NCBI GenBank assembly: GCA_047967505.1
Contig: CM106538.1
Strand: one strand, 5' to 3'
Length of the DNA: 64,000 bases
From: Dipteris shenzhenensis
Taxonomy: Eukaryota > Polypodiophyta > Polypodiopsida > Gleicheniales
The notes under the pieces were generated by a model. That model ran no database searches. It was given only the letters and a program-made list of their open reading frames with translations, and was not told the DNA's origin. Below, in pieces: positions 1 to 12,560 of the stretch. Both the position numbers and the translations under genes were made by a program. Numbering within the stretch: the stretch's first letter is position 1; the number at the start of each line of letters is the position of its first letter.

Positions 1-2855
1 AAACAGGCACAACGCGGGCAGTAGGCCTAAGGCGGCCGAAAAAACCATAATCAGAGTTTTGAAAAAAATAGGGAAACAAAAAATGGCATTTCGACCATTT
101 CCATTTCTTCTACTTTTCGTTTTGGTTTCGCCTTGGCGAAATGGTGTTTCTTGGCACTATGACACCAGCCCCTTCTCTCACATCTGAAGGTCTGTGATTA
201 GGAGGGATGTATGTTGGGGCAACGAACGCACATTTGATGGGCACAATTGGTAGTGGCCCGGCTGGTTCCTTTGGAGCATGGTGTCGGCTCAAGAGGCACA
301 TGCGAGAGTCCTCTCTCACCAAAGAGGGGCAAGTAAGAGGATGTTCGAGACACACTGCCATCCTTGATCTGCACAAAGCCTCAGATCCCCCGAATTGGTA
401 TGCTTAGTTTTCTAGTGCAAGGGTGCTGCTACCGATCATTTTCATGCATGAAGTCCTCGTGCTTCGTGCCCCATGCACTCTAAGTGAGACCAGGGGTTTT
501 CTTCAAGCAAAGGCAAAGGAAGACCCAGAGTTGGACAGGGCCTTGGATATGCTTGAGAGGCAATCGATCAAGGTAGTGGGTCGTCTTGGTGAAAGATGGA
601 CTATTGACCTAGTACCAGTCACTTTGGGACAAGACCAATCTTGATGTGGAGGCTTTGGTTGTGGGAGGGCCACCCTCTATGAGAGCTACACTGGGGTTTG
701 AGTCAATAGGTCTGGCCTTCTAGAGCAGGGCACTTAGAGAGGATTACAGAGGTGCCCTTCTTCTCATAACTACATGCATCGGTCGTCATCTTAGCTATTG
801 GCATTAATGGCTCACGGACAGGGGGGCCATGCCTTTTCGATAGAGATGGTTTCACCAACCTATAGGATTTCTAGAAAGATGAGGCAAAACGTGACTCCAT
901 CCTGCCAGCTACTTGTGCCTCACCTGAGAACAACGTTTGGGAGTCAGTGTCCAGCATTATTAATTGGAACATCTAGGTCTCCCGTTGTTGCAGTTTGGTG
1001 AGGGGAGGCTAGGAGGTACCTCCAACAGCCACCCTCATTGCAGTTTGGTGATGGGGGGCCAATAGGTACCTTCAACAGCCACCCTCATTGCCATTTGTAG
1101 GATACCATCTAAACCTTGTGCGCCATATGGGAGCGAGGGTGGGTTTTCATATGCATGCCCTTTCTACAAGGCTTGGCCAGCAAGTGTTTTGTTCATAGAG
1201 CGAGGCATACGTTGTATAGTCCCCCACACTCACGGAGTGAGGCATCTGTCGAAGTTTCCCTAGGCAGTCCTCTAGAAACAGGCTACACGAAAACCATCAC
1301 TTTTTCTGGTTCTTTCTTCCACAATCAGCGCCACACGAATAGCCGATTTGTATCGTTGGTTTTTTCCCAAGCATTACTAGAAAGTTCTTTTCTTTGGAAG
1401 GGGAAAAAAACGAAAATTTACAAATGCATGCATAGAAACACAGTGTGCAGGTTAGGCATTTTACAAATTTAACGTAATTTAAATAATTAAAACTGCCTTT
1501 TAGATTCAGATAAATATATCTGTATTTGTAAAAGTTGTGAATACCTGGTTGGCTCCAGCTGTAACCATAACTGAAGAGTTGCTAAGTTTATTCTCCAACC
1601 TTAACTGTATGAAAACAAACTCGAGTTATGATTAAGCAAGTCCAAAACCGTACAAAATTAGTACATAGATCTAAGCAACAAAGTCCAAGAATTCAATTAC
1701 GCTTCATGGCCAAGATTGATGTACTTACAAAACTATACACAAGCTTACCCTTAAAAGAAGTAAGAATATGACCAAAAGCAGATAGCGGTCATACTTGATT
1801 TGCTGCTTAGCTTATAGGTTTTGCCCTACTGACCAAGGCATCTTTCATGATGGAGTTTATGATTAGTGCCTTACTGAAGTCTGACCTCCTTTTTTCACAC
1901 TGGGAATGTAGAGAAGCTAGCCTACTGCCCAGTGCCTGCTAGTTTACTCTAGTTTCTCAACCTAAGCAGGAATAACAGCAGAAAGTGACAAAAGGAAAGG
2001 ACAGCATGAAAGTCATGTGCAATTTCATTTTTGGTACCTCGAATTACATGTAGAACCACAGCTAGTGGTGGGCTGCACTAGCAACAGGCTAGGAAGATGA
2101 CTTCTTAGGCTAGGAGACAAGTCCTAGTTCAAGACAGCTAAGAGCATTGTGAGCTCAGCTGGAAAGAAGGTGCACTTTTTTTCTTATCATGAATGAATGT
2201 GTCCAACAGCCAGGAATCCCCCCCCCCCCATTTATAGGTTGGGTCCAGCGACAATAGCAACATGACTTATGGGAAAGCCTCCCTAAGATGCCACGTGGCA
2301 ATATTTGGCTGCCCACTTAAATGCTACTCAATTACAAGCCCCTTTTAAAATAACCTACTAGGCTAAAATAACTAAGGGTCACCTTTGTTACAGGGGATAA
2401 TATTATTACCTATGAAGTATTTAGACTTGTGAGAGAGGCATTTCCCACATGATACAGTGAGTTGATGTTGGTTTTGATCAACTAGGGTATGCCTAGTAAA
2501 AGATCAGGCCATCCCACTGAGGGGATGGAGAAAGCTTTGAAAGAATAAGATTTGATGGTTGTTCCTTTATAAAGCTATGCTAAAATAGTTTTCCTGCATT
2601 GAATCTTTTCTGGCAGTAGCACATAACAACATGTCCTTGTAATTTGAATTTTCATCTGCTCAACAAGGTTTTCAAGCATTTGTATGTGTCGTTCCTCTGT
2701 AAGGTTTCCTCTTCTATAAGGGGAGTTCTCCAGAAGGACAGCACACAATTCGAAGCTGACAGTAGTTCATGTCCAAATTGTCTTACGAATTTTCCACCAA
2801 GTTGCACGATGAGCTCTTATCAAAGTCCATGGTGCTCCAACACATGATTCATATA
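1..2855. other. No recognisable gene; low-copy or degraded DNA
   Basis: Short open frames occur on both strands, but none shows a family motif or plausible splice chain. A roughly 50-bp unit occurs twice in tandem at about 990-1089, each copy ending in the same accaccctcatt-like block. A run of C lies at about 2219-2229. I see nothing else to annotate here. Confidence 0.5.
990..1089. repeat. 50-bp tandem duplication
   Basis: Two imperfect copies of a unit starting gcagtttggtga and ending cagccaccctcatt lie head to tail. They differ at several positions, so the duplication is not recent. Confidence 0.7.
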
Positions 2856-3110
2856 TTAGCAAGCAGCTGAAGCTGAAGCAGACTGGGCTTGATGGGAATG
2901 AAACGGGCCTCTTTGGTTGCTTGTCAGGCATGCTGCTCCAACCTTGTCTTTTGATGGCACATCAATACAATTAAACTTGAGCATGGGTAATGGTTTTAAC
3001 GAACACATTGGCTTGTTTTGTTGGCATGTCAAGCACTCTATGACATATTCATTACATTTCTCTAAAGCCCATCCCAATGGATACTCTACTTTCTGATAAG
3101 TTTTTGTCAC
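2856..3110 (-). pseudogene. Ty3/gypsy integrase zinc-binding scrap
   Basis: The minus-strand frame contains the second half of an integrase HHCC zinc-binding domain, with the Cys pair in YVIECLTCQQNK followed by a proline-rich linker. In Ty3/gypsy pol this domain precedes the integrase core. No upstream His pair or downstream DDE core follows in frame, so this is an isolated remnant. It has the same polarity as the larger gypsy relic at 4.85-9.5 kb and could be a displaced piece of a related copy. Recognition rests on this single motif. Confidence 0.55.
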
Positions 3111-3833
3111 CCCATAGGTCCTGCCTTTGTAGACTTACAACACTAAGGCTTTATAGACACACTCCAGGACCAAAGTAAGCATTTTCTTGTTACATTAAAT
3201 CACATGTGCAACCGGAACTTGCAACAAATGGCTATCTGTACCTAGTCTGACCATTCACAGGACTCTGCGAACAGTAAACGACCACAAACTGAATAGGATA
3301 ATGCTCAACTAGCAAGGGAAACTAGACTAGGAGAGAAATGCAGGAATACAGTAGGAAGTACCTTCAACGGTTGGAGAGGAGTGTAGCTTAAGCAATCACT
3401 CAGCTGTTCATCACATTAATGATTGTCAATGATCGATTATGAAAGTGTGAGTACAAATGAGCAGCAAAGCCTTTATAATTGGGCCAGCTGTGGTAATTTT
3501 ACAACTGCATGTGGGATTAAACCCAAGAGTGCGATCTGGTAGCTTCTGAGCAGTCTACTAAAACAAATACTACTAACTAGCCTCTTTGCTACACTCCAAA
3601 AAAAAATGTCCTCAAATTGTGAATAGTCTCTGGAAGATTAGTGGAGGTAAAGCATCTTCATAATGGTACCAAAGCCCCTTAAATTCTGCATCAGCTGAGT
3701 AGGTATGAATACTGCTCCACAATAGATGAAGGCTGCCAAGAAGATTCATCATGTGGTAAGCCCCTCCATTTGATGTTGTGAATCCAATGATCTTCTCAGG
3801 TACATATGTCCCGCCTCATCCATAGGAGATAAT
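3111..3833. other. Unassigned spacer
   Basis: AT-rich sequence on both strands with no open frame of note and no terminal repeat or microsatellite that I can recognise. Confidence 0.4.
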
Positions 3834-4776
3834 TGTTGGAAACGTCACCTCCCCATCTGTAAGCCCCCAAATGAGGAGAGCATGGGGGAGGGAGACCTAG
3901 GGCAAGATATGCCCAGAGAAGAGAGAGAGGGGGGCCTGCCATATGGGCAGCACCTCACCGCATGTACGGGAGCCATCTGGGCACGTGGAAAAGGCGACTG
4001 GCAGAGGCAAGTCCAGGAGCAGATCAGTGGCTGCCTGGAGCTCCAGAGGCAGGAAAAGAAGCACAGCATATGGCGGGGGAAGCCTTGAAGGGGTCGGCCG
4101 ACCATAGGACAGGCCTGGTTAGGGCTGCTGGGAGCCAGCCAACAAGGGCAGGTCATGGGCAGACAAAGGGCTGGGCCCCTGCATACAAGAAGGGCCGCAA
4201 TTGGGCAGTGCCCTGCCCTTAAATAGGGCTGGGTTGGCTGGTCGGCTGGCCAACCAGGTCAGCACACAGGCCCATAAAAAGGGCCATGTGGGGTCGGTTG
4301 GAGGGCAGGCTGAGTCAGCCAGCAGGGCAGCAAAGTTGGCCAGTTTTCGGGCAAGATTTCCCTATAAAGGAAGGCCCTTGACCTCACTTCATCATCCAGC
4401 AGGTCAGCCATCACAGGAGCAGAAAGGAGCAGCTTACCCTCATCCTTAGGCCTACAACCAGGAGGTAAAGCAGTGCTGGAGGTGATGCTATAGACTTAGC
4501 TCTCAGGGCTGAACCCTAGGCTGTCTACCAGGGCAGCAAGGTGCTGAGATCTGGACAGAGAGTCTACATATGCTCGAGGTGGAGCATGTGGGCTCTGAGA
4601 TCTAGAGGTATCCGGCAGATAGTAGAAGAACCTTTTGGTAAGATCAGAGGACCACATCCTGGTGGGGCTCTGGATCTATCTTTTGTAGTGTGTCCGTAGC
4701 TTTGGACGGAAATATATTCTTTTGATGGATTCTATATCTGGCTTGGTTCACTGTCTATTTGCTAGTCTGCACAACA
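3834..4776 (+). repeat. Possible solo LTR, about 940 bp
   Basis: The segment starts TGTTGG and ends CAACA, the TG...CA inverted termini usual for LTRs. It is much more GC-rich than its flanks. It has TATA-like sequences near 4219 (taaatagg) and 4371 (tataaagg), as expected for a plus-strand U3. I do not see a matching 5-bp target duplication or a second copy in the window, and no purine tract or primer-binding site abuts either end. It could be a promoter-bearing LTR left by recombination, or a chance TG...CA bracket. Confidence 0.35.
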
Positions 4777-4853
4777 CATCTATGTGAAACACATTAAGCA
4801 AAGAAGTTTGTGATTCCACCCACACCACACACTGTGTGAGCTCCTGGGCTATT

Positions 4854-5563
4854 CTACCAGTCTTCTGGTCTTCGTACACTCTGTTGGTCGATTTCTAACA
4901 GTAATTCCTCTAAAACTTGCTCCATAGGCCCCAAGTATTTCTTGAGCAGTGAAACATGGAAGACATTATGAAATCTGAAAGTAGGAGGAGGCACCACCTG
5001 ATAGGCCACTTCCCCAACCTTCCTCAACACCTTATATGGTACATGGGCAAGCTTAACATCAGTATTCCCCTTCAAACATGCATATCATGATTTGTGGAGC
5101 CTTAGAAAAACATAATGACATCCTCAAAGTGCCCTTCGATGTTGATCAGTATATTCTTTCATCCGGGCTTGAGCTCTCATCATATTGTCCTTGCACTAGG
5201 TCATCCTCAGCTTGCTGGTTGGTAAGTGCCTTATCAATAATTGTAAATGGAGCATGGGCTTTGCAGCCATACATTGCCTCAAAGAGACTCGTACCAATAG
5301 AAGTATGTTTTGTGTTGTTGTAACAAAACTCAGCTAGATGTAGCCAATTGTCCCACGCAGAAAGCAATAGTGCCTAAGGTACATTTATTAACTCTCCCAA
5401 TCTGACCATCTGTCTGAGGATGATATGCTGTATTAGAATAAAGGAGTGACCTGAAAAGCTCCTGCCAGAACTGTCCCATAAACTTGGCATCACAGTCACT
5501 CACAATTTCTTGGAACAACTCATGCAGTTTCAAAACATCTTCCATAAATTGTTGAGCAACCAT
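4854..5563 (-). pseudogene. Gypsy integrase core and C-terminal remnant
   Basis: Two overlapping minus-strand frames cover the end of the integrase core (second catalytic Asp in VSDCDAKF, then AYHPQTDGQIGRVN). A third covers the C-terminal module, which ends FHNVFHVSLLKKYLGP, the usual gypsy FHVS-LLK block. In the third catalytic motif the expected Glu of the GQxERVN box reads Gly, so even an intact frame would have lost the DDE triad. The domain would normally insert the cDNA into the genome. Confidence 0.85.
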
Positions 5564-6599
5564 TGAGGCTCAATATTCAGTCTTTGTGGGAATGAAATGG
5601 GCAGCCTTAGTGAGCCTATCAACCACCACATATATGCTGTTCCAACCTCTAGGAGCCACAGGCAGACCTAGAACAAAATCCATAGAAACGTGTATCCACT
5701 TCCCTTCGGGGATAGGCAATGTCTGGAGAATACCAGCAGGTGTAAGGTTCAGCTCCTTGTTTTGTTGACATGGCTTACAGCTCTAGCTCTGCACATGTGT
5801 ATAGACATCCCTCCAAAGTCCCTTCCAATAAAAACTCAACTTGACTTTTTCATAAGTTTTGCCAGCCATAGGAAATGAATGCAACTCCTACACAACTAGC
5901 AGCTTATAAATTGAACTATCAACAAGAAATATCCTCCCATTGTACCACAATAATCCATTGTGCAAAAATCAAAGTTTAGATAGTCACGACAGTCAAGGTT
6001 TTGCAATGCCTGGAATACAGCAGTAGCTTTGGAATCTAAATCTCTGAATTTGATGATAAAGTACATGCCCACATCCTAGAAAGTGAGTCTGCCATAATAT
6101 TTTGCCCAGTTTATATTCAATATCAAAATCATACTTTTGCACATCTTATCTGCTTAGGAGATAGATGGGTCTGAGATAGTAAGTATCTGGACTGAGCTTA
6201 AAATGGCTTCCGTAAAACTAATGATGCCACTTCTTAACTGCGTGCAGGATAGCAATCTTGCTTGGTCATAAATGTGATACTTCGACTGCTTATCATCCAA
6301 CTTGCGGCTTTCATAGGCTATAACTCCACAACTTTACTTGCGGACAGCCCCAATGCCACATCCACTAGCATCAACCTCAATAGGAAAAGGCTAGGAACAG
6401 TCTGGACATACAAGGATGGGAACTGATGTCAAGGTATCCTTAAGGTCCTGAAAACTCTTCTCTGCAATGGTTGTCCAAGAAAAAGCCTCTTTCTTTTAAC
6501 TAACAATAAGAGAAGTGGCAATTTCTGCAAAGAGTTCTATGAACCTCTTGTAGAAGGAAGCTAGCCCAAGGAATCCCCTCAACTATGTAGTATTAGTGG

Positions 6600-7290
6600 G
6601 TATGGGCCAATCCCTTACACACTTCACCTTATTGGGATATGCTCTTATTCCCTGGCTTCTTACCAAATAGCCCAAATGTTCAAGTTCATCGGCCCAAATG
6701 TTCAAGTTCATCGGCCATCAAGGTACACTTGCTGGCTTGGCAAATAATTGTTACGCCTGTAACACCTACAAAACCTGCCTTACATGCAATAAGTGCTCTT
6801 CTTTGGATTTGTTGTAGATTAATATATCATCAAAAAATATCAAAACAAATTTGTAGAGAAAAGGCTGCAGGATCTTCTTCATAAGAGCTTGGAAGGTTGC
6901 AGGAGCATTTGTAAGGCCATAGGCCATTACCTTGAATTGATAGAAGGCCCTTTCAGTCCTAAAGGCAGTTGTAGGCTTATCTTCCTCCATCATTCTTATC
7001 TGGTGATAACCTGATCTGAGATGAATTTTCGTGAAGAACTTAGCCCCCTTCAGCTCATTGAATAGGTCATCAATCCTGGAAAAGGGACACGGTTCTTGAC
7101 AATGACTTTATTCAAATCCCTGTAGTCAATGCCCATTCTATAGGAGCCATCCTTCTTCCTTACCAAAAGAACGATAGAAGCAAAAGGAGATGGGTTGTGG
7201 GGTGGGTAATAAAATTTATGTCCATTAACTCCTTAAGTTGTCTTGCCACTTGCTCCCTCTCTGCCCTTGAGAACCTATAAGGAGCCTTAT
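6600..7290 (-). pseudogene. Gypsy reverse transcriptase remnant
   Basis: The RT palm is readable in pieces. A frame at 6993-6766 runs from [20 protein letters not shown] through PATFQALM to [19 protein letters not shown], the last being the catalytic YxDD box with Phe-Phe in place of Tyr-Val. The upstream fingers, with remnants of the first catalytic aspartate region, lie at about 7290-7000 in shifted frames. The enzyme would copy element RNA into cDNA in the cytoplasmic particle. Frame breaks show that it no longer does. Confidence 0.85.
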
Positions 7291-9502
7291 TCACAGGTTT
7301 TGAACCCGGTTCCAGCACCCAATATCCCGCTTAGGTGGAAGACATTGGGGCAGACCACCAAATACATCTGAAAACTGGTGAAGTAACTCCTGCATGTCAC
7401 TATCCTCAACTACTAGCCCATTACTATCTTGTGTTTTGGTTAAATGTAGAGCATAGATACCACAAACACTTTTAAGATCCTTAACCAAACTTCTTGCAAA
7501 TATGAGAGCTAAGTTAGAAGCATTCAAACCAACCAGTGTAATAAATTTACCATTATGAAAGAACTTCATTAGCATTTTGTCCAGATCCAAAGAGAACTCA
7601 CCCAATGACTTCATCCACTCACATCCCAAACCTATATCAATAGGGCGCATGTCAAGTACAAATAGATCACCAAAAAATGTATAATCCCCAAATAGTTGGA
7701 TCCTAGTGGCTAGGCAACATTGCTTGCTATAGGGGTGCTATCCATTAGCCACTTCCTAATACCATGATCCATTATAGTGGATGCAACCTCACTCTGCTTG
7801 GATGGACTCAGAGTTCATGACTTTATGAGTGCTTCCACCGTCAGCTAGTATGTGGACAGGCCTTTATTTTTTTTTGGACTAGCCTGTTTTTTACGAATCC
7901 TTTCAAGCAAAGAGTTTGAGCTCCTTTACAGCCCATTATGGAATCTGCAGATATGCTGAACAGTTCAGCCTGTGCAGCAAAATAACTCTCATCATCCTCC
8001 CCACAACAATGTGCATCTGAAAATATGTCCTTCAGAGAGAAGTCATGTGCAACTTCAATATTCAATCACTAACCAGCACGTCGACACTTGGCTTGGGGAA
8101 AAACCTTTTTTATTGAATGCTCTCTTGCTGAACCACCTGGGTCAAAAGGATAAGAAGTTATGCTTTCGGGAACCCTCAGCAACACCCTCATCATCTATCT
8201 TACTGTCATTCACACAATCATGAAATTTCAATTCTGTCATAGCTTCATCAGAGGCTGAATCGTTTCAATTTCTATAATCGTGCTGATTTTAACTACAGAT
8301 TCAGCTTTGCATATGCTCCTATGATCAGGAGACCATTTCTCTCCACGAAGGTAACATAGGTGGTTCTTTTTCCTTTCCTCCCTAAGAGATGCTTGACCAA
8401 CTTTTTATTTCTCGTCACCCATATCTTCTTTGCTAGATGGCTTAGACAGGGCCTTAGCATCATCAGCCTTATAGGATTTAGAATGTCCTAGTATACTACC
8501 ATACACTATTCGAATCTGGGAATAAAGGGAATTGACGTTACCACTGGCTTCTCATCCATTGAGGGGCTAACTTCGCTTAGGGGCTTGTTGCCAAATTGCC
8601 CAGTGCCAATACCGTTCTCCTTTGGATTATACTTGGGCTCATAGAGTTCAGAAGCACAGCTGGGTCTTTGAGCAAAAACATCAGCGGCTAGGCTAGGATG
8701 AAGACATTGAATAATTTGAGCACCTTGCCCCTTTCACCAAAACCCTGAATGAATAGAGATAGCTTCAAAATTGCTTGATATAATTCCTTTACTGTTCCTT
8801 GCTGTGATAGATCATATCACTGACATACATATTGATCTCGAGCAAGGGGTGCAACTAAAGTCTAAAACATCTCTGCTTAAAACTCATCCCATGTGGTAAT
8901 AATTGTTCCTTCCCACTGGAGATGCCTCCACCAAGAGTGGGCGAAATCCTCTAGATGCAGAACCGCCAATTTGATTTTTTGGGTACATAGCCATCCAGCT
9001 TGCTGAGCCATTCCTCCAATTCATTGGGGAACATGAATCACCCTTGAACTTGGAAAGAATAATCTTGTCCTTAACATGTTTATCCTGATGTAGATTTCCT
9101 TTTGGTTCAGTTGATTTGACTGTTTGAATATAGTGCTGAGATTGGCTGGCAATCCTCTTTATTGTCAACACTGCCCTGAGATTGGCTGGCAATCTTCTAT
9201 ATTCATTAAATTTTTTACATAAGCCATCGGCATCAAGACTACTACCTCTAGGAACATTAACATTTGGAGGATCCTTGACCTTGTGAGCTGCCACTCCACT
9301 GGAATGATAAGCTCTCCTAGGAGAGGACATAAAACCCACTGATCAGCTTCAAGAACTGGATCATCTTCTCAGTCTTGATGGGTCTCTTCCCCTCTTGGAT
9401 TTGGCTTCTCTTGAGCTGATCCAATCCCTTGTTCATAGTTGTAGACTGATTTTGCAATATTTGATCCAACCTTTGATTATTAAGCTTGATCTCATTAGTC
9501 AA

Positions 9503-9864
9503 CCTTGAATACTTGTAACATTAACTTCCAGTGTTCACTATCAAAAATAATAATAATAAATAGAGCCTCCTCCATAATAGTGGGCCATAGTCATCCCGGG
9601 TAATGCTTGCTATAATTGTCCCTCAGGGATGAAGGTTTTTTCTTTATTCTCTCATTAGAGTCCCTTAAGACAAAAAGGGTTTCCAAATACTTAAGGCTAT
9701 TTCATTATTTTTACATGCCATGCATTGGTCTCGCCGGGGCTATCCTTGTCCCAATATCTATTACATTAGACATTATCTAAATATAAGGTTCGGTGTCCGT
9801 ATTTCCTATACCTAGGAGCCGAGTCTCATGCTTTATCATGTCCCCTTTTTTTCAAGGGGATGGG

Positions 9865-9920
<56 letters not shown>

Positions 9921-10690
9921 ATTGACATGGTAATGGTCCTCATAACCTGCATCAATTAATCTAATTTTTAACAAGGTCATCTAGGTCAATATTATGAATC
10001 CTAGAACTTGATCTACTCCCAATAGTATTGCCAGGCCTTGATTCTCTAGATCCATCATGTCTTGCATCATTTGGACCATACAAATTGGAATTATCTGCTC
10101 CTGACAAGATTGTGTCTGATCAGATTCCATACTGTTTACTACCATCAGGCTCTTCATTTCGAACTGAACCTCTGACATAATCACCAGCTATAGATCCCAA
10201 CCCCGGAATAGCTACACCCTCAGCCATAACTGTCTTCTCCATTGCATCACCCTTCTCCATCGGATCTGCATCAGACTTATAATGATGTATTTTGATACTC
10301 ATAACTGGATGTCCCTTTCTTTGGAATGTAATGACAAATGGATCTCACCCAAAAAAATGTGTGTGTGTGTTTGTTTGTGAGTCAAAAGGAAACTTCTATT
10401 AAGTTTGTGTGTGTTTGTGAGTCAAAAGGAAACTTCTATTGAGTTCAAGATAACTCAGCAAGTGATAATTTTTCTATTAATGCTAATGTGATATCTTAAT
10501 TTGGAAAGGTGGATTTAGAGTTTCTGCGTAAACGCCTTGGAGAAATACTACAGCAGCATGATCTGGGTTGCAAAAGTAGACCTCTGTTTTTTACAGACAA
10601 ATAAGTTGTCTATTACTGCTCTATACATGCAGTGCAACTCTTGTCAGACCTTTGACTTGGTATTGTGAGTATTGTACACTTGCTTTTCAC
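9503..10690. other. Unassigned spacer between two gypsy relics
   Basis: This contains a GT microsatellite, an imperfect duplication around 10358-10445 (gtgagtcaaaaggaaacttc twice) and short minus-strand frames at about 10302-9981. Those are rich in charged and polar residues but match nothing I know. They could be the 5' leader or gag edge of the minus-strand gypsy element. No LTR terminus or primer-binding site is visible. Confidence 0.4.
9867..9918. repeat. (GT)n microsatellite
   Basis: About 26 uninterrupted GT units. Confidence 0.97.
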
Positions 10691-12548
10691 ACGTGAGTTG
10701 ATCCCCAGAAACCGTTTTTCCTTGAAACCGATGCAAGTGGCATTATGGTAGGAGTAGTTCTCCTCCAAGAGGGAAGGCCAGTAGCCTTTGAAAGCAAGAA
10801 GCTTTCTCTCTCTCAACGAAATTAGCCAACTCATGAATTAGAGTTGCATGCTGTTGTCCATGCTCTAAAAACATGGAGACATTATTTGTATGGGTCAGAG
10901 TTTTATGTTAATGTTGATCATGATACTCTGAAACATTTTGGTAAACAACCTGACTTGAGAGGCCGCCAAGCTAGGTGGGCAGAACTCATGTAGGAGTTTA
11001 ACTTGACGATTCGGTACCGAAGAGGGGAGGATAATAAAGTTGATGATGCGTTGTCACACATTATGCATAATATGAGTTTCACGGTATTAGAGAGTGCTCT
11101 AATGACCAGTTCGTCTAGAGCCTTTGGCCTAAGGCTCATGTATTTAAAACCCGGGGAAAAGGATGACCTGGCATCCAGAAAAAGCCAAACTTATGCAAGA
11201 TATGCCATAAGGGATGGTATGCTGAAAAGAAATGGCAAGGTAGTAGTACCTAATCAGAATGATCTCAAGCAGAGAGTCATTCAACAATGCCATGATAGCC
11301 CATGTGCGGGACATCCAGGAGTCGAGAAGACATATGATCTCGTGAAGTGAGATTTCTTTTGGCCAAAGATGAAAAAGCATATTCATGAATATGTGACACG
11401 TTGTTTTTCGTGTCAAGTAAGTAAGGCAGAGCGGGTGAAGCCACTTGGACTTTTACAGCCCTTGGAGATACCACTAGGTAGGTGGGAGAGCATTTCCATG
11501 GACTTTATTATAGGTTTGCCTATGACACAAGGTGGATATGATTCTGTCCTTGTGGTGGTTAATCGTCTTACTAAGATGGCTCACTTCATTCCAACTAGAG
11601 AGTCTGTTAGTGCCCCGCAAGTGGCGGATTTGTTTATTAGACATATATTTCATTTGCATGGATTACCCAAATCCATAGTGTCAGACAGGGATGTCAAATT
11701 TACAAGTCATTTTTGGACTGCGGTGTTTGAGACACTAAGGACTGAGTTGGGAATGAGTAGTGGGGATCATCCAGAAAGGAATGGTCAGATGGAAAGAATC
11801 AACCAAATTTTAGAGGATATGCTTAGAGCATATGTGTCATTGAGGCAACATACAATGGGACAAGTGGTTGCCATTGTTAGAATTTGCCTACAATGATAGA
11901 AAACATTCCTCTACAGGGTTCAGTCCGTTTGAGCTGAACTATGGTTATAGACCAGCGAATCCAACTATAGTTGCAATACCTCAGAAAGTGCCTAGTGCCG
12001 CGAACTTTGTGGTTCAGATGCGGGAGATGCTAACACTTGCGAGAGCTAACATCCGCCAAGCTATGGATAGAGCTAAGGCGTATGCAGATGAAAACCGATC
12101 CGCTAGAGAATTTAAGGAAGGAGAAAAAGTTTTTCTCAAAGTTCCTTCGCACTCTAAGTCTTTGACTGCAGGAGAGTGTGCTAAGTTATCACCTCGATAT
12201 TGTGGGCCATGGTTAATTCTAAAAAGAATAGGCAAGATAGCCTATAAATTAGAATTGCCACAGGGTTGTAAGGTGCACCCAGTGTTTCATGTTTCTCGTT
12301 TAAAGAAATTTTTACATACAGGTGACTCACTAATCGAGGGTGTTGTTTTGTTTCAGGAGATAGAGGATAATGCAAGATGCAAACCAACAAGAATCCTGGA
12401 CCGAGGAACAATGTAAGTACGCAATCGAAAGATACCCACGGTGTTGGTTGCATGGCATGGTTTACCTCTATCAGAAGCCACCTGGGAATCTGTATACCAG
12501 TTACGGAGAGTGTTCCCAGACTTTATCATCGAGGACGCTGATGCCTAA
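10691..12548 (+). mobile_element. Chromovirus (Ty3/gypsy) pol: RNase H, integrase, chromodomain
   Basis: Frame 2 carries RNase H from about 10710 (FLETDASG, then RGRQARWAEL), a zinc-binding domain (CHDSPCAGHPGVEKTYDLVK, CFSCQVSK) and the integrase core. The core Asp lies in SMDFIIGLP, the second in IVSDRDVKF, and the Glu in NGQMERIN. Near 11870 the frame shifts to frame 0, which encodes the GPY/F-like module (GPWLILKRIGKIAYKLELP, FHVSRLKKF). After a single in-frame TAA at 12414-12416 it continues into a chromodomain (VLVAWHGLPLSEATWE, then VFPDFIIED) ending at TAA 12546-12548. Chromodomains mark the chromovirus lineage, where they direct integration to chromatin marks. RT, protease and gag are missing on the 5' side. 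Other in-frame stops lie in RNase H and at 11348-11350. Confidence 0.9.
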
Positions 12549-12560
12549 AGAGGGAAGGAA
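12547..12560 (+). promoter_or_regulatory. Polypurine tract of the chromovirus
   Basis: Fourteen purines (aaagagggaaggaa) lie immediately before TGTTACGCTC and overlap the end of pol. This is the plus-strand cDNA primer position used by LTR retrotransposons and fixes the start of the 3' LTR at 12561. Confidence 0.85.

Larger units (their letters stand above)
4850..9502 (-). mobile_element. Degenerate Ty3/gypsy retrotransposon, gag to integrase
   Basis: Read on the minus strand, the domains come in the order gag, protease region, reverse transcriptase, RNase H, integrase, which is the Ty3/gypsy order. Gag remnants lie at 9502-8884, with a polar coiled-coil-like stretch and then a KFKGDS motif. 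The protease/RT linker is at 7650-7291 (SDVFGGLPQCLPPKRDI). RT is at about 7280-6600 and integrase at about 5900-4854. Stops and frameshifts break every domain, so it cannot be autonomous. No LTR pair or primer-binding site is visible. No chromodomain is seen after the integrase tail. A 23-bp tandem duplication (cccaaatgttcaagttcatcgg) lies inside at about 6671-6717. Confidence 0.85.

Noticed and set aside
2219-2229. C homopolymer as a regulatory element
   Set aside because: A simple run with no surrounding structure.
10120-10302. Minus-strand frame with charged, soluble-protein-like composition
   Set aside because: It closes after 60 codons, has no family motif, and lies at the edge of the gypsy relic. 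The evidence is too weak for a gene call.
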